Assembly: GCA_025353725.1 (NCBI GenBank)
Contig: JANXOF010000051.1
Location: 1-64,000, forward strand
Source: Polyangiaceae bacterium
GTDB lineage: Bacteria; Myxococcota_A; Polyangia; Polyangiales; Polyangiaceae
Direction of reading: 5' to 3'
Length of the DNA stretch: 64,000 nucleotides
Shown: positions 8,394 to 18,118 of the stretch, piece after piece
Numbering within the stretch: the first letter of the stretch is position 1
Layout of the letters: each line of letters opens with the position of its first letter
Program-made: the position numbers and the translations under genes
Notes under the pieces: model-generated
Told to the model about the DNA's origin: nothing
The model's input: only the letters and a program-made list of their open reading frames with translations
The model's database searches: none

Positions 8394-10426
8394 TTCACGC
8401 TCGCGGCACCGCTGGGCACGGAGGATGCGGTAGGTGCGGTGGGCACGGTAGGTGCGGTGGGCACGGTGGGTGACGGTGTCGCTGGAGCCCCCTGCTTTGC
8501 GCGGACGACGGGAGCCGGCAAGGCCTTCCCGAGCGGCGACACGCCGGGCGATGAAACGGACGCAAGCTCGAGGTCGTATTGATCAACGAGCTGCTTCGCG
8601 GACGTGCTTTCGGGGTCGAGCTCGCTCGCCGCGCGTGCCAAACGCAAAGCCTCTGCGGTGTCGCCGCTCGATCGCTGCGATAACGCCCGCGTCACGAGCG
8701 CGGTCGCTGCGCGCCTGCGTAGGTCGCGGAGGCGAGCGTTACCGGGCCACTTCCTCAGGCCCTCGTCTGTGATCTCCCGAACGTTCTCGCCGTTTGGAGC
8801 AAGAAAGGAGCCTCTATAGAGCGCCTCCGTCGCGCGAAGTACGTGCCTCTCATCGTCTGTCTCATGCGTTCCAAGCTTGCCCCCCCGCCATGACCATGCG
8901 GCCGCGACGACCACACCTAAAACGAAACAGAGACCGACGAACCAAGCGCCGCGCGGCGAACGGTGCGCAACATCCTGCGTTCCATTCGTTGTGCTGGCGA
9001 CGTGCGTCGATGGCGAGGGGTCGAGAACGATAGTCTCCAATGCGGGAGCGGCGTAGTGCGTGATCTCACCACGCGGTGCGCCGTCGCTCGTAAATGTGTG
9101 TCGTACCTCGTCGATTCCCGCAGGTCGTTCGAGGTCACCCTCGCGAAGCCGTTCACGGATATGAACTCTTTGCCTGGCTTCAAGGTTCGCGTCATTCATC
9201 GTGACGTCGACGCCGGAGGCTCGCTCCTGGTCGACGCCGGAGGCTCGCTTTGATGCGGACGCGGATGCGAGCTCTGGGATCAAGTCGAAGTGCAGCGGCT
9301 TCGTGCGCGCGGTCGGCGGCAGCTGCATCGCGCTCGGCTGTCGTCGGAGAAGAGGCCGTGAGATGTCGTCGGGCGCGAGCCCGGATTGTTTCGCGGCGTC
9401 GATAATCGCGTGTCCAAGCGCACGAGCGTCCTGCTCACGACGCGCCGGATCTTTCGCGAGATTAGCCATAATCACTTCGGAGATCGGGCCTGGTACGTAG
9501 GCCGCGCGCGGAATGGAAGCAAGGCGCGGCGGAGCGTCGTGGATCTGCTGTACGAGCAACGCCACCGCCTGGTCGCCATCAAACGGCGTTCGGCCTGCGA
9601 GCATTTGGTAGAGGAGCGTGGCTATCGCATAAACGTCGCCGGACGGTCCAACCGCTTGGCCCTGCGCACCTTCGGGCGAGATGTACCGAGCGGTCCCAAA
9701 AATGAGCCCCGCTGCCGTCGCTATCGACGCCTCTCCCCAGTCGATGCGCGCGATGCCGAAGTCGAGCACCTTCACGAAATCCGGGTCGGTCCCGCGCCGA
9801 ACCAGCATCACATTCTCAGGCTTCAAGTCGCGATGGACCACCCCGACAGAGTGCGCCTCACCCGAAGCCTCACAGAGCTGCAGCGCGATGTGCAAGGCGC
9901 GAGGCAACGGCAGCGCACCGCCTGAAGCCGCAAGAGCGCTCTGCAGTGAGAGCCCTTCAAGGTGCTCCATGACCATGTAAAGCGCGCGGTCTTGGAGCTG
10001 ACCCGCCAAGAACACTTGGACCACATTCGGGTGCTGCAGACGCGAAGCTACCTTGGCCTCCCGCGTAAAACGCGACACGAGCGAGGCGTTGGAACTGAGC
10101 TCGCGATGGAGAACTTTCACGGCGACGTCGCGGTCAATTCCCTTTTGAAACGCACGGTAGACGCGCCCCATCGCACCGACTCCGATGAGCTGCCGAATCT
10201 CGATGTGACCAGCGATCTCCTGACCGACGTAACGATCCTCCTCAACGTCGGCCTCAAGCCCGAGCCTGGCTCCACGACCCGTCTCTTGATTAAAACCAAG
10301 ACCTCGTCCAGCCAACGCGGGGCTTTGCAGCGGCATCCCATCGAACGGGCAATAGAGTGCGTCGCTCGGGTAGCGCGCGCTGCATGCGCCGCACACTTTC
10401 GACAGGGCGGCGGTCGCCTCGTTCAC
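8384..10426 (-). CDS. Membrane-anchored Ser/Thr protein kinase with N-terminal zinc-ribbon remnant
   Basis: The 680-residue protein begins with CGAC and a third Cys in YCPFDG (C12, C15, C26), a zinc-ribbon motif missing its fourth Cys. The Hanks-type kinase domain (about 74-350) has the G-loop GVGAMGRVY, Lys104 in VAVKVL, HRDLKPEN at 198-205, DFG at 222-224 and the APE-equivalent SPEGAQG; all catalytic residues are present. A long polar linker, one transmembrane helix near residue 490 (WFVGLCFVLGVVVAAAW) and an extracytoplasmic tail with helical repeats and a Pro/Thr/Ala-rich end follow. It should phosphorylate unknown substrates. It is followed, with overlap, by a beta-barrel gene. Confidence 0.93.
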   Translation of the reverse strand: MNEATAALSKVCGACSARYPSDALYCPFDGMPLQSPALAGRGLGFNQETGRGARLGLEADVEEDRYVGQEIAGHIEIRQLIGVGAMGRVYRAFQKGIDRDVAVKVLHRELSSNASLVSRFTREAKVASRLQHPNVVQVFLAGQLQDRALYMVMEHLEGLSLQSALAASGGALPLPRALHIALQLCEASGEAHSVGVVHRDLKPENVMLVRRGTDPDFVKVLDFGIARIDWGEASIATAAGLIFGTARYISPEGAQGQAVGPSGDVYAIATLLYQMLAGRTPFDGDQAVALLVQQIHDAPPRLASIPRAAYVPGPISEVIMANLAKDPARREQDARALGHAIIDAAKQSGLAPDDISRPLLRRQPSAMQLPPTARTKPLHFDLIPELASASASKRASGVDQERASGVDVTMNDANLEARQRVHIRERLREGDLERPAGIDEVRHTFTSDGAPRGEITHYAAPALETIVLDPSPSTHVASTTNGTQDVAHRSPRGAWFVGLCFVLGVVVAAAWSWRGGKLGTHETDDERHVLRATEALYRGSFLAPNGENVREITDEGLRKWPGNARLRDLRRRAATALVTRALSQRSSGDTAEALRLARAASELDPESTSAKQLVDQYDLELASVSSPGVSPLGKALPAPVVRAKQGAPATPSPTVPTAPTVPTAPTASSVPSGAASVKWM
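8429..8470 (+). repeat. 18-bp tandem repeat coding VPTAPT in the kinase tail
   Basis: Two full copies and one partial copy of GGTAGGTGCGGTGGGCAC lie head to tail. Read on the minus strand they encode VPTAPT repeats just before the kinase C-terminus. Being a multiple of three, copy number can change without a frameshift. Confidence 0.8.
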
Positions 10427-10567
10427 CAGCGCGATGCTAGCTCAAAAACGCCGACGACCATCGCTCTGCGTAAGTCGCATGGGGAAAGCGGCACGGACGG
10501 AAGCTAGCAGGAAGTTCACGGGCTCCGAGAGTGCCTCTTGAAGCCGCGGCGAGGGTCCTCTAAGGCT

Positions 10568-10572
10568 GGAGG
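10568..10572 (+). promoter_or_regulatory. Ribosome binding site of scpA
   Basis: GGAGG lies three bases before the GTG at 10576 and fifteen before a second in-frame GTG at 10588. The first spacing is short and the second long, so the exact start of scpA remains open between the two. Confidence 0.45.
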
Positions 10573-10575
10573 CCT

Positions 10576-11591
<1,016 letters not shown>

Positions 11592-11595
<4 letters not shown>

Positions 11596-12689
11596 GCAAG
11601 CGGAAGCAGCCAAAGGGCGCGCGGGACGCCAACCTGTTCGTCGGCCACCTCGAAACGCCGACGGTAACCGACGACGATTCGGCGGACCGTGCCGCTGAGG
11701 CAGAATTACCAAAGCCTTTGGACGCGGATCAGGGCCTCGCTTCGTTCGCGCCGTCTCCGCCGAGCACGGAAGGGCGGGACGACGTGGCGGGCGACGAAGA
11801 TGCGGCAGAGAGCCGCGTTCGCTCCGAATTCGATGCGGCGGGACTTCTGATCGACACGGAGGATTTCGACTCCGCGATGACGGTAAACCTCGTCGGCGGG
11901 CTGCCGCTAAGCGATCGCGAACATCGAGACCAGCGCGACGCCCCGACCGTTAGCGCGTCCGCCGAAACGATGATGGAGGTCGACAACCTCCTCGCCCAAC
12001 GCAAGCACCTTCGTGGTCTCGTCGAGGCGCTCGTCTTCGCGTCGGACAGTCCGATCACGCTTGCGGAACTAGCGAAGCTCGCATCGGCCCAGCAAAAACA
12101 GGTACGGGCGCACCTAGCGGAGCTGAAAGTCGACTACGAACCGCGCGGGATTCACCTCGACGAAGTCGCTGGCGGCTGGGTCTTCCGGACGAGTCCTGAG
12201 TACGCGCCGTTCGTGCGTGATCTTACCAAACAGAAGCCCGTGCGCCTCACGCGCGCGCAGGTCGAGACACTCGCGATTATCGCTTACCGTCAGCCCATTA
12301 CGCGTCCCGAAGTCGATGATGTGCGCGGCGTCGACAGCGGACCTGTGGTGAAGTTGCTGCTAGAGCGCGACTTGGTGCGCATCTTGGGTAAGCGTGATGA
12401 GCCCGGGAGACCGCTGATTTACGGAACAACGGTTCAGTTTCTCGAATTCTTCGGGCTGAAATCACTGAAAGACTTACCGACGCTTCGCGAGTTTACCGAG
12501 CTGAGCGAGGAGTCGCGCGAGGCCTTCGAAGAAGAGCTCGGCGAGCCCGCCGCAGGAGCTGCCGCGCGGGCTGCGGGAGACGGCGACGAAATCGAAGGAC
12601 TGAATGAAGAGCTCGAGGGTGGCGCGTTTGGCAAAGAGGAGTCGCCTTCCGAACGTTTGATGGAGCCGACCTCCGAAGAGCTCGATTAG
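11592..12689 (+). CDS. scpB: Segregation and condensation protein B
   Basis: The 365-residue protein begins at a GTG overlapping the scpA stop. About 125 polar residues precede the conserved ScpB core: LVEALVFASDSPITLAELAKL, then the second winged helix with QVETLAIIAYRQPITRPEVDDVRGVDSG and LGKRDEPGRPLIYGTT. An acidic, presumably disordered C-terminus follows. ScpB dimers bind ScpA and modulate SMC ATPase. The long N-terminal extension and acidic tail make this protein clearly larger than the 180-200-residue family norm, a trait I regard as lineage-specific. Confidence 0.95.
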
Positions 12690-12720
12690 TCGATCCGCTA
12701 CGCCTGCAACCGTACGTGAG

Positions 12721-12741
12721 CGACGGTCTCCTTGTCCGTCG
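12721..12741 (+). terminator. Hairpin after scpB
   Basis: CGACGG and CCGTCG form a six-base-pair stem with a nine-base loop about 30 bases after the scpB stop. No T-run follows, so termination is only a possibility. Confidence 0.3.
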
Positions 12742-12832
12742 ACAGGCGACTTCAGTCCGTCCAAGGGTTCTTCACGCGCCGGTCACACCCGTTTGGCCCT
12801 CTGGCTACCGACCGAGCAAACTGCCTAAACCA

Positions 12833-12848
12833 CAGACAAATCTGTCTG
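12833..12848. promoter_or_regulatory. Inverted repeat between scpB and the SNG-repeat gene
   Basis: CAGACA-AATC-TGTCTG is a perfect six-base inverted repeat in the 321-bp gap 12690-13010. Its position, about 160 bases before the lipoprotein start, fits an operator or a weak terminator. Nothing else recognisable is seen in the gap apart from the hairpin at 12721. Confidence 0.3.
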
Positions 12849-12997
12849 GCCGACGACCGCACAAGGCGAGTTACCAGCGGTGCTGAGCCGGTCGAAACTC
12901 CACTGTTCCAGCACAAAACGTAGGTTTGAGCTTCGCTACGCGGAGTGGCCCGCAGCGTGCAGGGAACTCTAGTGTCCGCGAGCATCGACGCCGTTTC

Positions 12998-13005
12998 AGG
13001 AGGAG
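12998..13005 (+). promoter_or_regulatory. Ribosome binding site that selects a TTG start
   Basis: AGGAGGAG stands five bases before an in-frame TTG at 13011. The upstream candidate start at 12945 and the ATG at 13053 have no comparable site, so this site argues for initiation at the TTG. Confidence 0.65.
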
Positions 13006-13010
13006 CTCAC

Positions 13011-14204
13011 TTGCCCAAGCATCACCACACCCTTGCGTCTTCGTCTCTTGTCATGCCGCAGCGGCAAACGCCCGCGTCGTTGGCGACTCGGCTCGCCGCG
13101 CTCGCGTTCGGAGCGCTCGGCTGCTCCTTCGTCGTCGGCTGTTCCACGGTCGGAGCTGACGAGCAGGCCGCAGAGCATGTGGCTTCACTTTCGGCGGCTC
13201 TGACCAGTGATAACGGCCTCCAGGTCAGCAACGGCGCCATGAGCAACGGACTGCCCGCTGTCAACGGCATTCGCCTCTTGAACGGCGTTGCTTCCAACGG
13301 CGTTGCCTCCAACGGCGTTGCCTCCAACGGCATCATGTCGAACAGCCTGACCATCACGGCGGGCCAGCCCTTTGACCAATGGCTAAGTGTCGACACGGCA
13401 AACCGACGCAAGGTGCTGCAGTACACGGTCCAGTGTGCGCTCCCGAGTACCAGTAAGGTTATCTACACGTGGGGAGGCGTGACGACGACCCTTACAGGCG
13501 CTTTCGGTCTCGGGCCTTCTTGGCTTACCGGAATGACCTCGGCAGACCAGGAATCGGTCAGCGCGTGTCTTATGGCGCGGATCAACGCACGAGGCGCTTC
13601 GGTCACACTCGACCTCATTGGTCAGTTCCACCCGATTCTCAACACGCCTCCGGCGACGGGATACAAAGCTGAAGTCGCGGTTTGGGGAAACCTTTACGGC
13701 GGCACGGGCTTAACAAACCTCTGTACGTTTTCTGATGGTGTTACCCCGGTCATCGACTCGTACCTAACGCGAGCGCTGGGTGCAGGATACAACGCCACAA
13801 CGGGCCAATACGTTTCGCCGGCGACCTATTACCCTTATACGGTTTGGAATAATCCCTGGGATATTGCAAAGATGGGCTTCGCCCAGCATGGCCCCATCAT
13901 GCTCAAGAACGGCTGTAAAGATGTCTGCGACTACGGCTACGTCGGCGATCGCCTCGTGCCGGTACGTTGCAGCGAAATGAAGGCTACCACGGTCGCCACA
14001 GCCGACGGCCCTGCCGGTTCATCGCTTCAGCGTGGGCTTCCGCGCATCTATACCAAGGTCGCGCTCGCCTATACCGCAGGCACGAAACCCCTCGGCGCTG
14101 CGTGCTCTCAGCCGTACGAATGCGCAAGCCGTAGCTGCAACCCGGACGGCGCCTACGACGGATACGCAATCGGCCAATGCGCCCCGAATACGACCATGGA
14201 GTGA
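13011..14204 (+). CDS. Secreted SNG-repeat lipoprotein of unknown function
   Basis: From the TTG at 13011 the product is 397 residues. It has a signal peptide with lipobox-like cysteines (LAALAFGALGCSFVVGCS), then a low-complexity segment built on NG steps (VSNGAMSNG, then three VASNG units, then IMSN). A Cys-containing globular domain of about 300 residues follows, with conserved-looking motifs such as VQCALPS, WGNLYGGTGL and the C-terminal CSQPYECASRSCNPDG. I recognise no enzyme. The protein is probably surface-exposed or secreted. Similar SNG-repeat proteins occur in Polyangiales in my recollection, without an assigned role. It stands alone between scpB and a convergent HTH gene. Confidence 0.75.
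   Translation: MPKHHHTLASSSLVMPQRQTPASLATRLAALAFGALGCSFVVGCSTVGADEQAAEHVASLSAALTSDNGLQVSNGAMSNGLPAVNGIRLLNGVASNGVASNGVASNGIMSNSLTITAGQPFDQWLSVDTANRRKVLQYTVQCALPSTSKVIYTWGGVTTTLTGAFGLGPSWLTGMTSADQESVSACLMARINARGASVTLDLIGQFHPILNTPPATGYKAEVAVWGNLYGGTGLTNLCTFSDGVTPVIDSYLTRALGAGYNATTGQYVSPATYYPYTVWNNPWDIAKMGFAQHGPIMLKNGCKDVCDYGYVGDRLVPVRCSEMKATTVATADGPAGSSLQRGLPRIYTKVALAYTAGTKPLGAACSQPYECASRSCNPDGAYDGYAIGQCAPNTTME
13287..13331 (+). repeat. 15-bp tandem repeat coding VASNG
   Basis: Three consecutive copies of GTTGCYTCCAACGGC encode VASNG three times. The second and third copies are identical and the first differs by one silent base, suggesting recent expansion by slippage. Looser NG units flank it. 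Confidence 0.85.
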
Positions 14205-14223
14205 TTGAGAATCTGACAGCAGG

Positions 14224-14276
14224 CGACTCGCCCACGGGAGGTATATCGACCTCCCGCGCCTAACTGCCGCGAGTCG
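14224..14276. terminator. Nested inverted repeats between convergent genes
   Basis: An inner stem of eight base pairs (CGGGAGGT/ACCTCCCG at 14235-14256, loop ATATCG) sits within an outer seven-base-pair repeat (CGACTCG at 14224-14230 and CGAGTCG at 14270-14276). It lies in the 98-bp gap between the ends of the lipoprotein and HTH genes and can serve as a bidirectional terminator. No T-run is present. Confidence 0.5.
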
Positions 14277-14302
14277 AAGGTCCGATGCCTCGCGAGTCAG
14301 GA

Positions 14303-14638
14303 TTATGCCAGCGGCTCCGAAGCGGGATCCGCATATGCCGAAGCCAACTTCGTAACCTCGTCGCGCAACTTCTTGTGTGCGATGAGCTTGCGAAGGAGTT
14401 CCCAAAGCGCAGGATCGGCGAGCACCTTCATAGGCTCAGCGCCCCTCGCCTTCCTCGGTAAGGCGGTCGGTCCGCGAGCGCGGAGGACGGCGACCTTCTC
14501 GACGAACGCCCTCGTCGGGAAAAGGTCGCCTTTTTCCCATGCAAGCACCGTCGCTTGCTCAATCCCGAGTGCCTGAGCGAGCTCTTTCGCCGTGCACGCG
14601 AGCTCCTTGCGCGCCGCTTTCAGTTCGTCGGGAGTCAC
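14303..14638 (-). CDS. HTH (XRE/Cro-type) DNA-binding protein
   Basis: The 111-residue protein, from a GTG start, has an N-terminal helix-turn-helix of the XRE class: LKAARKELACTAKELAQALG followed by IEQATVLAWEKGDLFPTR. About 60 residues follow, including a helical segment DPALWELLRKLIAHKKLRDEV that may dimerise. It should be a small transcriptional regulator. It lies 25 bp downstream of pmbA on the same strand, so the two are probably cotranscribed, which is not a pairing I know. No ligand domain is present. Confidence 0.8.
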   Translation of the reverse strand: MTPDELKAARKELACTAKELAQALGIEQATVLAWEKGDLFPTRAFVEKVAVLRARGPTALPRKARGAEPMKVLADPALWELLRKLIAHKKLRDEVTKLASAYADPASEPLA

Positions 14639-14663
14639 GACTTCGCTCTCGCTTCGCGTTCGA

Positions 14664-16076
14664 TCAGGTTGGTGCGAGGCCGCCCGCGATGGTCATCTTC
14701 GCGACGCGGAACGTGGGAGATGCCGTCGCGGTGCGAAGGTCGAGGTCCGACCCGACGGCGTCAATTCGCTTCCAGAGCTCGTCGACGTTGAGCGAAATGG
14801 TGACCTCGCTCACGGGGTAAGTAAGCTCGCCGTTCTCAATCCAGAAACCGCCGGCGCCGCGAGAGAAGTCCCCCGTGACCGCATTGAACCCGAAGCCCAT
14901 CATCTCGGTGACGTAAAGCCCTCGCTTCGTGCCCCTGATGATGTCAGCGTTCGAATCCGTTCCGGGCGAAAGGATAAAGTTCGACGTGCTGCATGAAACG
15001 CCCGCAGAGCCACCGCGCGCGGCGTTGCCGGTGCTCTCGCGCGAAAGCTTTCGCGCGGAATAGCTGTCACACAGGTAGGTGCGCAGGACGCCTTTATCGA
15101 CCACTATATTTTTGCGACTGGTGAGGCCCTCGCCGTCGTACGGCCGCGAGCCCGGCGCGCGCGGTAAAAGCGGGTCGTCGACAATCGTAACAAGGTCACT
15201 CGCGATACGCGTCCCTTCCCGATCGAGTAGGTAACTTGATTTGCGCCAAATCGAACTCCCCATCACGCAACCCGCGAGCATGCCAAGAATGGCTCGCGCG
15301 GCGTCAGGATCAAACACCACGGGGAATTCGCCCGTCGCCACGGACTTCGCGCCAAGCTTCCGTAGCGTGCGCCGCGCGGCCTCTTCGCCGACGCGTTTCG
15401 GGTCCTCGAGATCGTCCAAAAAGCGTTTCGCGGTCCAGTAGTAGCCGCGTCGCTTCTTGCCTCCCTCGTCTTCGGCCAGTGGCACGACGCTCAGCGACTG
15501 GTACGACCCCTTGTACGCACCACGGAAGCCGCTCGACAGAACGATCGCGGCTCCCCCGGACGTTCGACTGAACGTCGCGCCGTCGCTGTTCGAGATGCGC
15601 GCATCGAACTCGCGCGCGGCACGCTCGGCGACGCGCGCGATAGCGATAGCCTGCGCCGCGTCGACATTGCCTCCCTTGGGATCAAAGAGGTCGAGTTCGG
15701 GCGCGGAGCTCGCATCGATGAGCCCCAAGGGGTCGGCGGGGCCTGCAAAAGGGTCGGGCTGTGAAAGTTCGACCAACTCGAGGGCGTCGGCGACGAAACG
15801 CTGAATTCCAGCTTCAGTGAGGTCGCTTGTCGACGTCGTTGCGACTTGCTTCCCCTTCATGACGCGCAACCCCGCCGAGCGGTGCGCGGCTTCCTCCACT
15901 AGCTCGGGCTTGTCGAGTCGCACGCGCGCCGAGAGCTCGGCCCCCGAACGAAGCATGCATTCGGCGACGGTGATCCCGCCAGCTCCCGACGCGGACGAAG
16001 AACGGGTAGCGAGCGCGATGATGCGATCGCCGAGAGCGAGCAGCTCTTCGAGCTCGGAGTCGACACGGGACGTCAT
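14664..16076 (-). CDS. pmbA: TldE/PmbA-type component of a TldD/TldE metalloprotease
   Basis: The 470-residue protein (ATG at 16076; a GTG at 16094 would add six residues) matches the PmbA/TldE subfamily. It has the N-terminal VRLDKPELVEEAAHRSAGLRVMKG-type segment, the central FPVVFDPDAARAILGML, the DREGTRIASDLVTIVDDPLL region, and SRKNIVVDKGVLRTYLCDSY. It lacks the HExxxH zinc motif, which in this system belongs to TldD. The TldD/TldE heterodimer degrades peptides inside the cell, for example in RiPP maturation. No tldD is present in the window, so the partner must be elsewhere. Confidence 0.9.
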   Translation of the reverse strand: MTSRVDSELEELLALGDRIIALATRSSSASGAGGITVAECMLRSGAELSARVRLDKPELVEEAAHRSAGLRVMKGKQVATTSTSDLTEAGIQRFVADALELVELSQPDPFAGPADPLGLIDASSAPELDLFDPKGGNVDAAQAIAIARVAERAAREFDARISNSDGATFSRTSGGAAIVLSSGFRGAYKGSYQSLSVVPLAEDEGGKKRRGYYWTAKRFLDDLEDPKRVGEEAARRTLRKLGAKSVATGEFPVVFDPDAARAILGMLAGCVMGSSIWRKSSYLLDREGTRIASDLVTIVDDPLLPRAPGSRPYDGEGLTSRKNIVVDKGVLRTYLCDSYSARKLSRESTGNAARGGSAGVSCSTSNFILSPGTDSNADIIRGTKRGLYVTEMMGFGFNAVTGDFSRGAGGFWIENGELTYPVSEVTISLNVDELWKRIDAVGSDLDLRTATASPTFRVAKMTIAGGLAPT

Positions 16077-16121
16077 AGTTCGAGACCGTATCACACCAAA
16101 CGGCGCGTCTTGCCCACACGG

Positions 16122-17207
16122 TTACAGCGTCGCGAGGTACTCCGCAATTTCGCCGAGTGGCAGAACCTTTTGCGGGATGCCCGCGCGCACCGCCGCACCC
16201 GGCATCCCAAAGACCACGGCCGTTTCCTGCGACTCAGCAATCACGAGGCCTCCCGCGTCACGAATCGCACGCGCGCCCTCCACGCCGTCGTCGCCCATCC
16301 CCGTGAGAATCACTCCTACCGCGCGCGCACCGCACGCCGCAGCGACACTCTTGAGCAGTCGATCGGCACTCGGTACGTAGCGATCGTCCGGCAATTTCGG
16401 CGCGCCAACACGGATGCGAAGTTCGACGCCGTGGACATGAACCTCCATGCAGTGGCGACCGGGACACACGAACCCCGTGAGCTTACCCAAGCGATCTCCA
16501 TCCACCGCCTCGGTCGTGCGGACCGCGCCGCGCTTATCGAGACGCTCGGCAAACGTTCGCGTGAACTTGTCCGGCATATGCTGCGCGACGACGATCCCCG
16601 CGGTAGCGGTAAGCGAAATCTTACCGAAGATTTCCAGCAGCGCGGAGGGGCCGCCGGTCGAACTCGCGATCGCAATCACGTGCTTTGGCGCTAGGTAAGG
16701 GCTCGCGGCGCGCATCGATGCGGAGTCGGGAAAAGCCGTTTTGCTCTCGAAGCCGAAGTGGCCACTCACCTGTCGCCGCGACATCGGAGGCGGCGTAAAG
16801 TTCGACCGCAACTGGCGAACGAGAAGCACCTTTTCGAGAATTTGCTCACGAAGGTCCGTCGCATCAGGAGAGATCTGCGCAGCCGGCTTCGCTACGAAGT
16901 CGAGCGCGCCGAGCTCGAGGGCTTTGAAGACGTTCTCCTTTTGGGAATACGAAGATACGACGATGACCGGCGTCGGTTGGCGGGACATCAGAATGCGCAG
17001 GAACGTGAAGCCGTCCATCCGCGGCATCTCGAGATCCAGCGTGATGACGTCTGGCTTGAGTAGGGACGCCAGCCGCAACGCTTCTTCCCCGTCAGCGGCT
17101 TTCCCGACGACCTCGACTTCGGGGTACGTCGCGAACACGTCGGCGATGTTTCGGCGGTTGTACGCCGAGTCATCCACCACAAGCAGGCGTATCGGAGGTT
17201 TAGTCAC
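16122..17207 (-). CDS. cheB: Chemotaxis protein-glutamate methylesterase
   Basis: The 361-residue CheB has a receiver domain with D58 (TLDLEMPRMDG) and a C-terminal methylesterase domain with the nucleophile Ser in ASSTGGPSALLEIF (about 183). Other catalytic-site motifs are H210 in AQHMPDKF and the conserved LTGMGDDGVEG. It removes methyl groups from receptor glutamates when phosphorylated by CheA, giving adaptation together with CheR. It starts at a GTG overlapping the cheR stop by four bases and is the last gene of the operon. No receptor substrate is encoded here. Confidence 0.96.
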   Translation of the reverse strand: MTKPPIRLLVVDDSAYNRRNIADVFATYPEVEVVGKAADGEEALRLASLLKPDVITLDLEMPRMDGFTFLRILMSRQPTPVIVVSSYSQKENVFKALELGALDFVAKPAAQISPDATDLREQILEKVLLVRQLRSNFTPPPMSRRQVSGHFGFESKTAFPDSASMRAASPYLAPKHVIAIASSTGGPSALLEIFGKISLTATAGIVVAQHMPDKFTRTFAERLDKRGAVRTTEAVDGDRLGKLTGFVCPGRHCMEVHVHGVELRIRVGAPKLPDDRYVPSADRLLKSVAAACGARAVGVILTGMGDDGVEGARAIRDAGGLVIAESQETAVVFGMPGAAVRAGIPQKVLPLGEIAEYLATL

Positions 17208-18118
17208 GGTTCGCTTCCGGTCCCCGCGGTCGTTGGTTTGCGGTACACGAGGTCTCCACGCAAGTGTAACAGCTCAAAGGCCGTGGAGACGTTCAACAGC
17301 GACTCGGCGTGACCAAGCAAGAGAATTCCGCCTGGAACGAGGCGCTCGTGAAACATCTCAATCACGCGCTTTCGACTTGGCGCGTCAAAGTAGATCATGA
17401 CGTTGCGGCAAAAAATAAGGTCGCAACGACCTACAAGGTACGTGCGCTCCTTATCAAGTAAGTTCATCTGCGCGAAGTGACACAAAGCTCGAACGGCCGG
17501 GGCAACGCCGTGCGAAACGGCGGTACCGGGATCCCCCTCACGCTCGCCTACGGGTCGAAACCAAAGGCGCTTTGCAGCCTCGTCCGTGACGCGAAACGAG
17601 GTCGGGCCGTAGGCTCCGCGGCGCGCGGAAGCGATGCATTTTTTTGATAGATCTGACCCATAAATACGGACCTCCCATCCGTCAAAAAGGCCGCTTTCAA
17701 GCACGAGCATCGCGATGGTGTAGGTCTCTTCTCCCGTCGAGCACCCCGCGCTCCATATATGCAGGCGCTTTCGTTGGCGGTTGCGTTCGGCCACCAGCGG
17801 GAGCAGTTCATTTTTGAAGGCACGGAGCTGGTAGTCCTCGCGAAAGAAGTAGGTCTCGTGTGTCGTGAGAACCTCCGAGGCCTCTTCCCACTCCTCCGCG
17901 GCGAAGGGACTAAACTTCAACAGGTGATAATAGTCACTGTACGACGTGAGTCCGCGGACAGTGAGGCGTTCACGAAGACGGCGCTCGAGCGAGAGGCGCG
18001 ATTCCGGACCGAACCAGATACCGAGTCGCTCACTGACCAAGTCGCGCAGCAACCGATATTCGTCCGCGCGGAGAACGGCTTCGCCAACTCCGGCGCCGAA
18101 CAAGCGACGCGTCATCAC
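17204..18118 (-). CDS. cheR: Chemotaxis protein methyltransferase
   Basis: The 304-residue protein has the CheR N-terminal helical domain (LLRDLVSERLGIWFGPES) and a SAM-dependent methyltransferase fold with HIWSAGCSTGEETYTIAM. The family TTHETYFFRE and RCDLIFCRNVMIYFD motifs are present. It methylates receptor glutamates. There is no C-terminal pentapeptide-binding extension beyond the usual length. It begins at a GTG four bases into the HEAT gene stop and ends overlapping cheB, so the three are translationally coupled. Confidence 0.96.
   Translation of the reverse strand: MMTRRLFGAGVGEAVLRADEYRLLRDLVSERLGIWFGPESRLSLERRLRERLTVRGLTSYSDYYHLLKFSPFAAEEWEEASEVLTTHETYFFREDYQLRAFKNELLPLVAERNRQRKRLHIWSAGCSTGEETYTIAMLVLESGLFDGWEVRIYGSDLSKKCIASARRGAYGPTSFRVTDEAAKRLWFRPVGEREGDPGTAVSHGVAPAVRALCHFAQMNLLDKERTYLVGRCDLIFCRNVMIYFDAPSRKRVIEMFHERLVPGGILLLGHAESLLNVSTAFELLHLRGDLVYRKPTTAGTGSEP

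Noticed and set aside
12690-13010. Possible tRNA or small RNA in the gap after scpB
   Set aside because: Only short stems were seen; no cloverleaf, TTCGA-type loop or CCA end could be placed.
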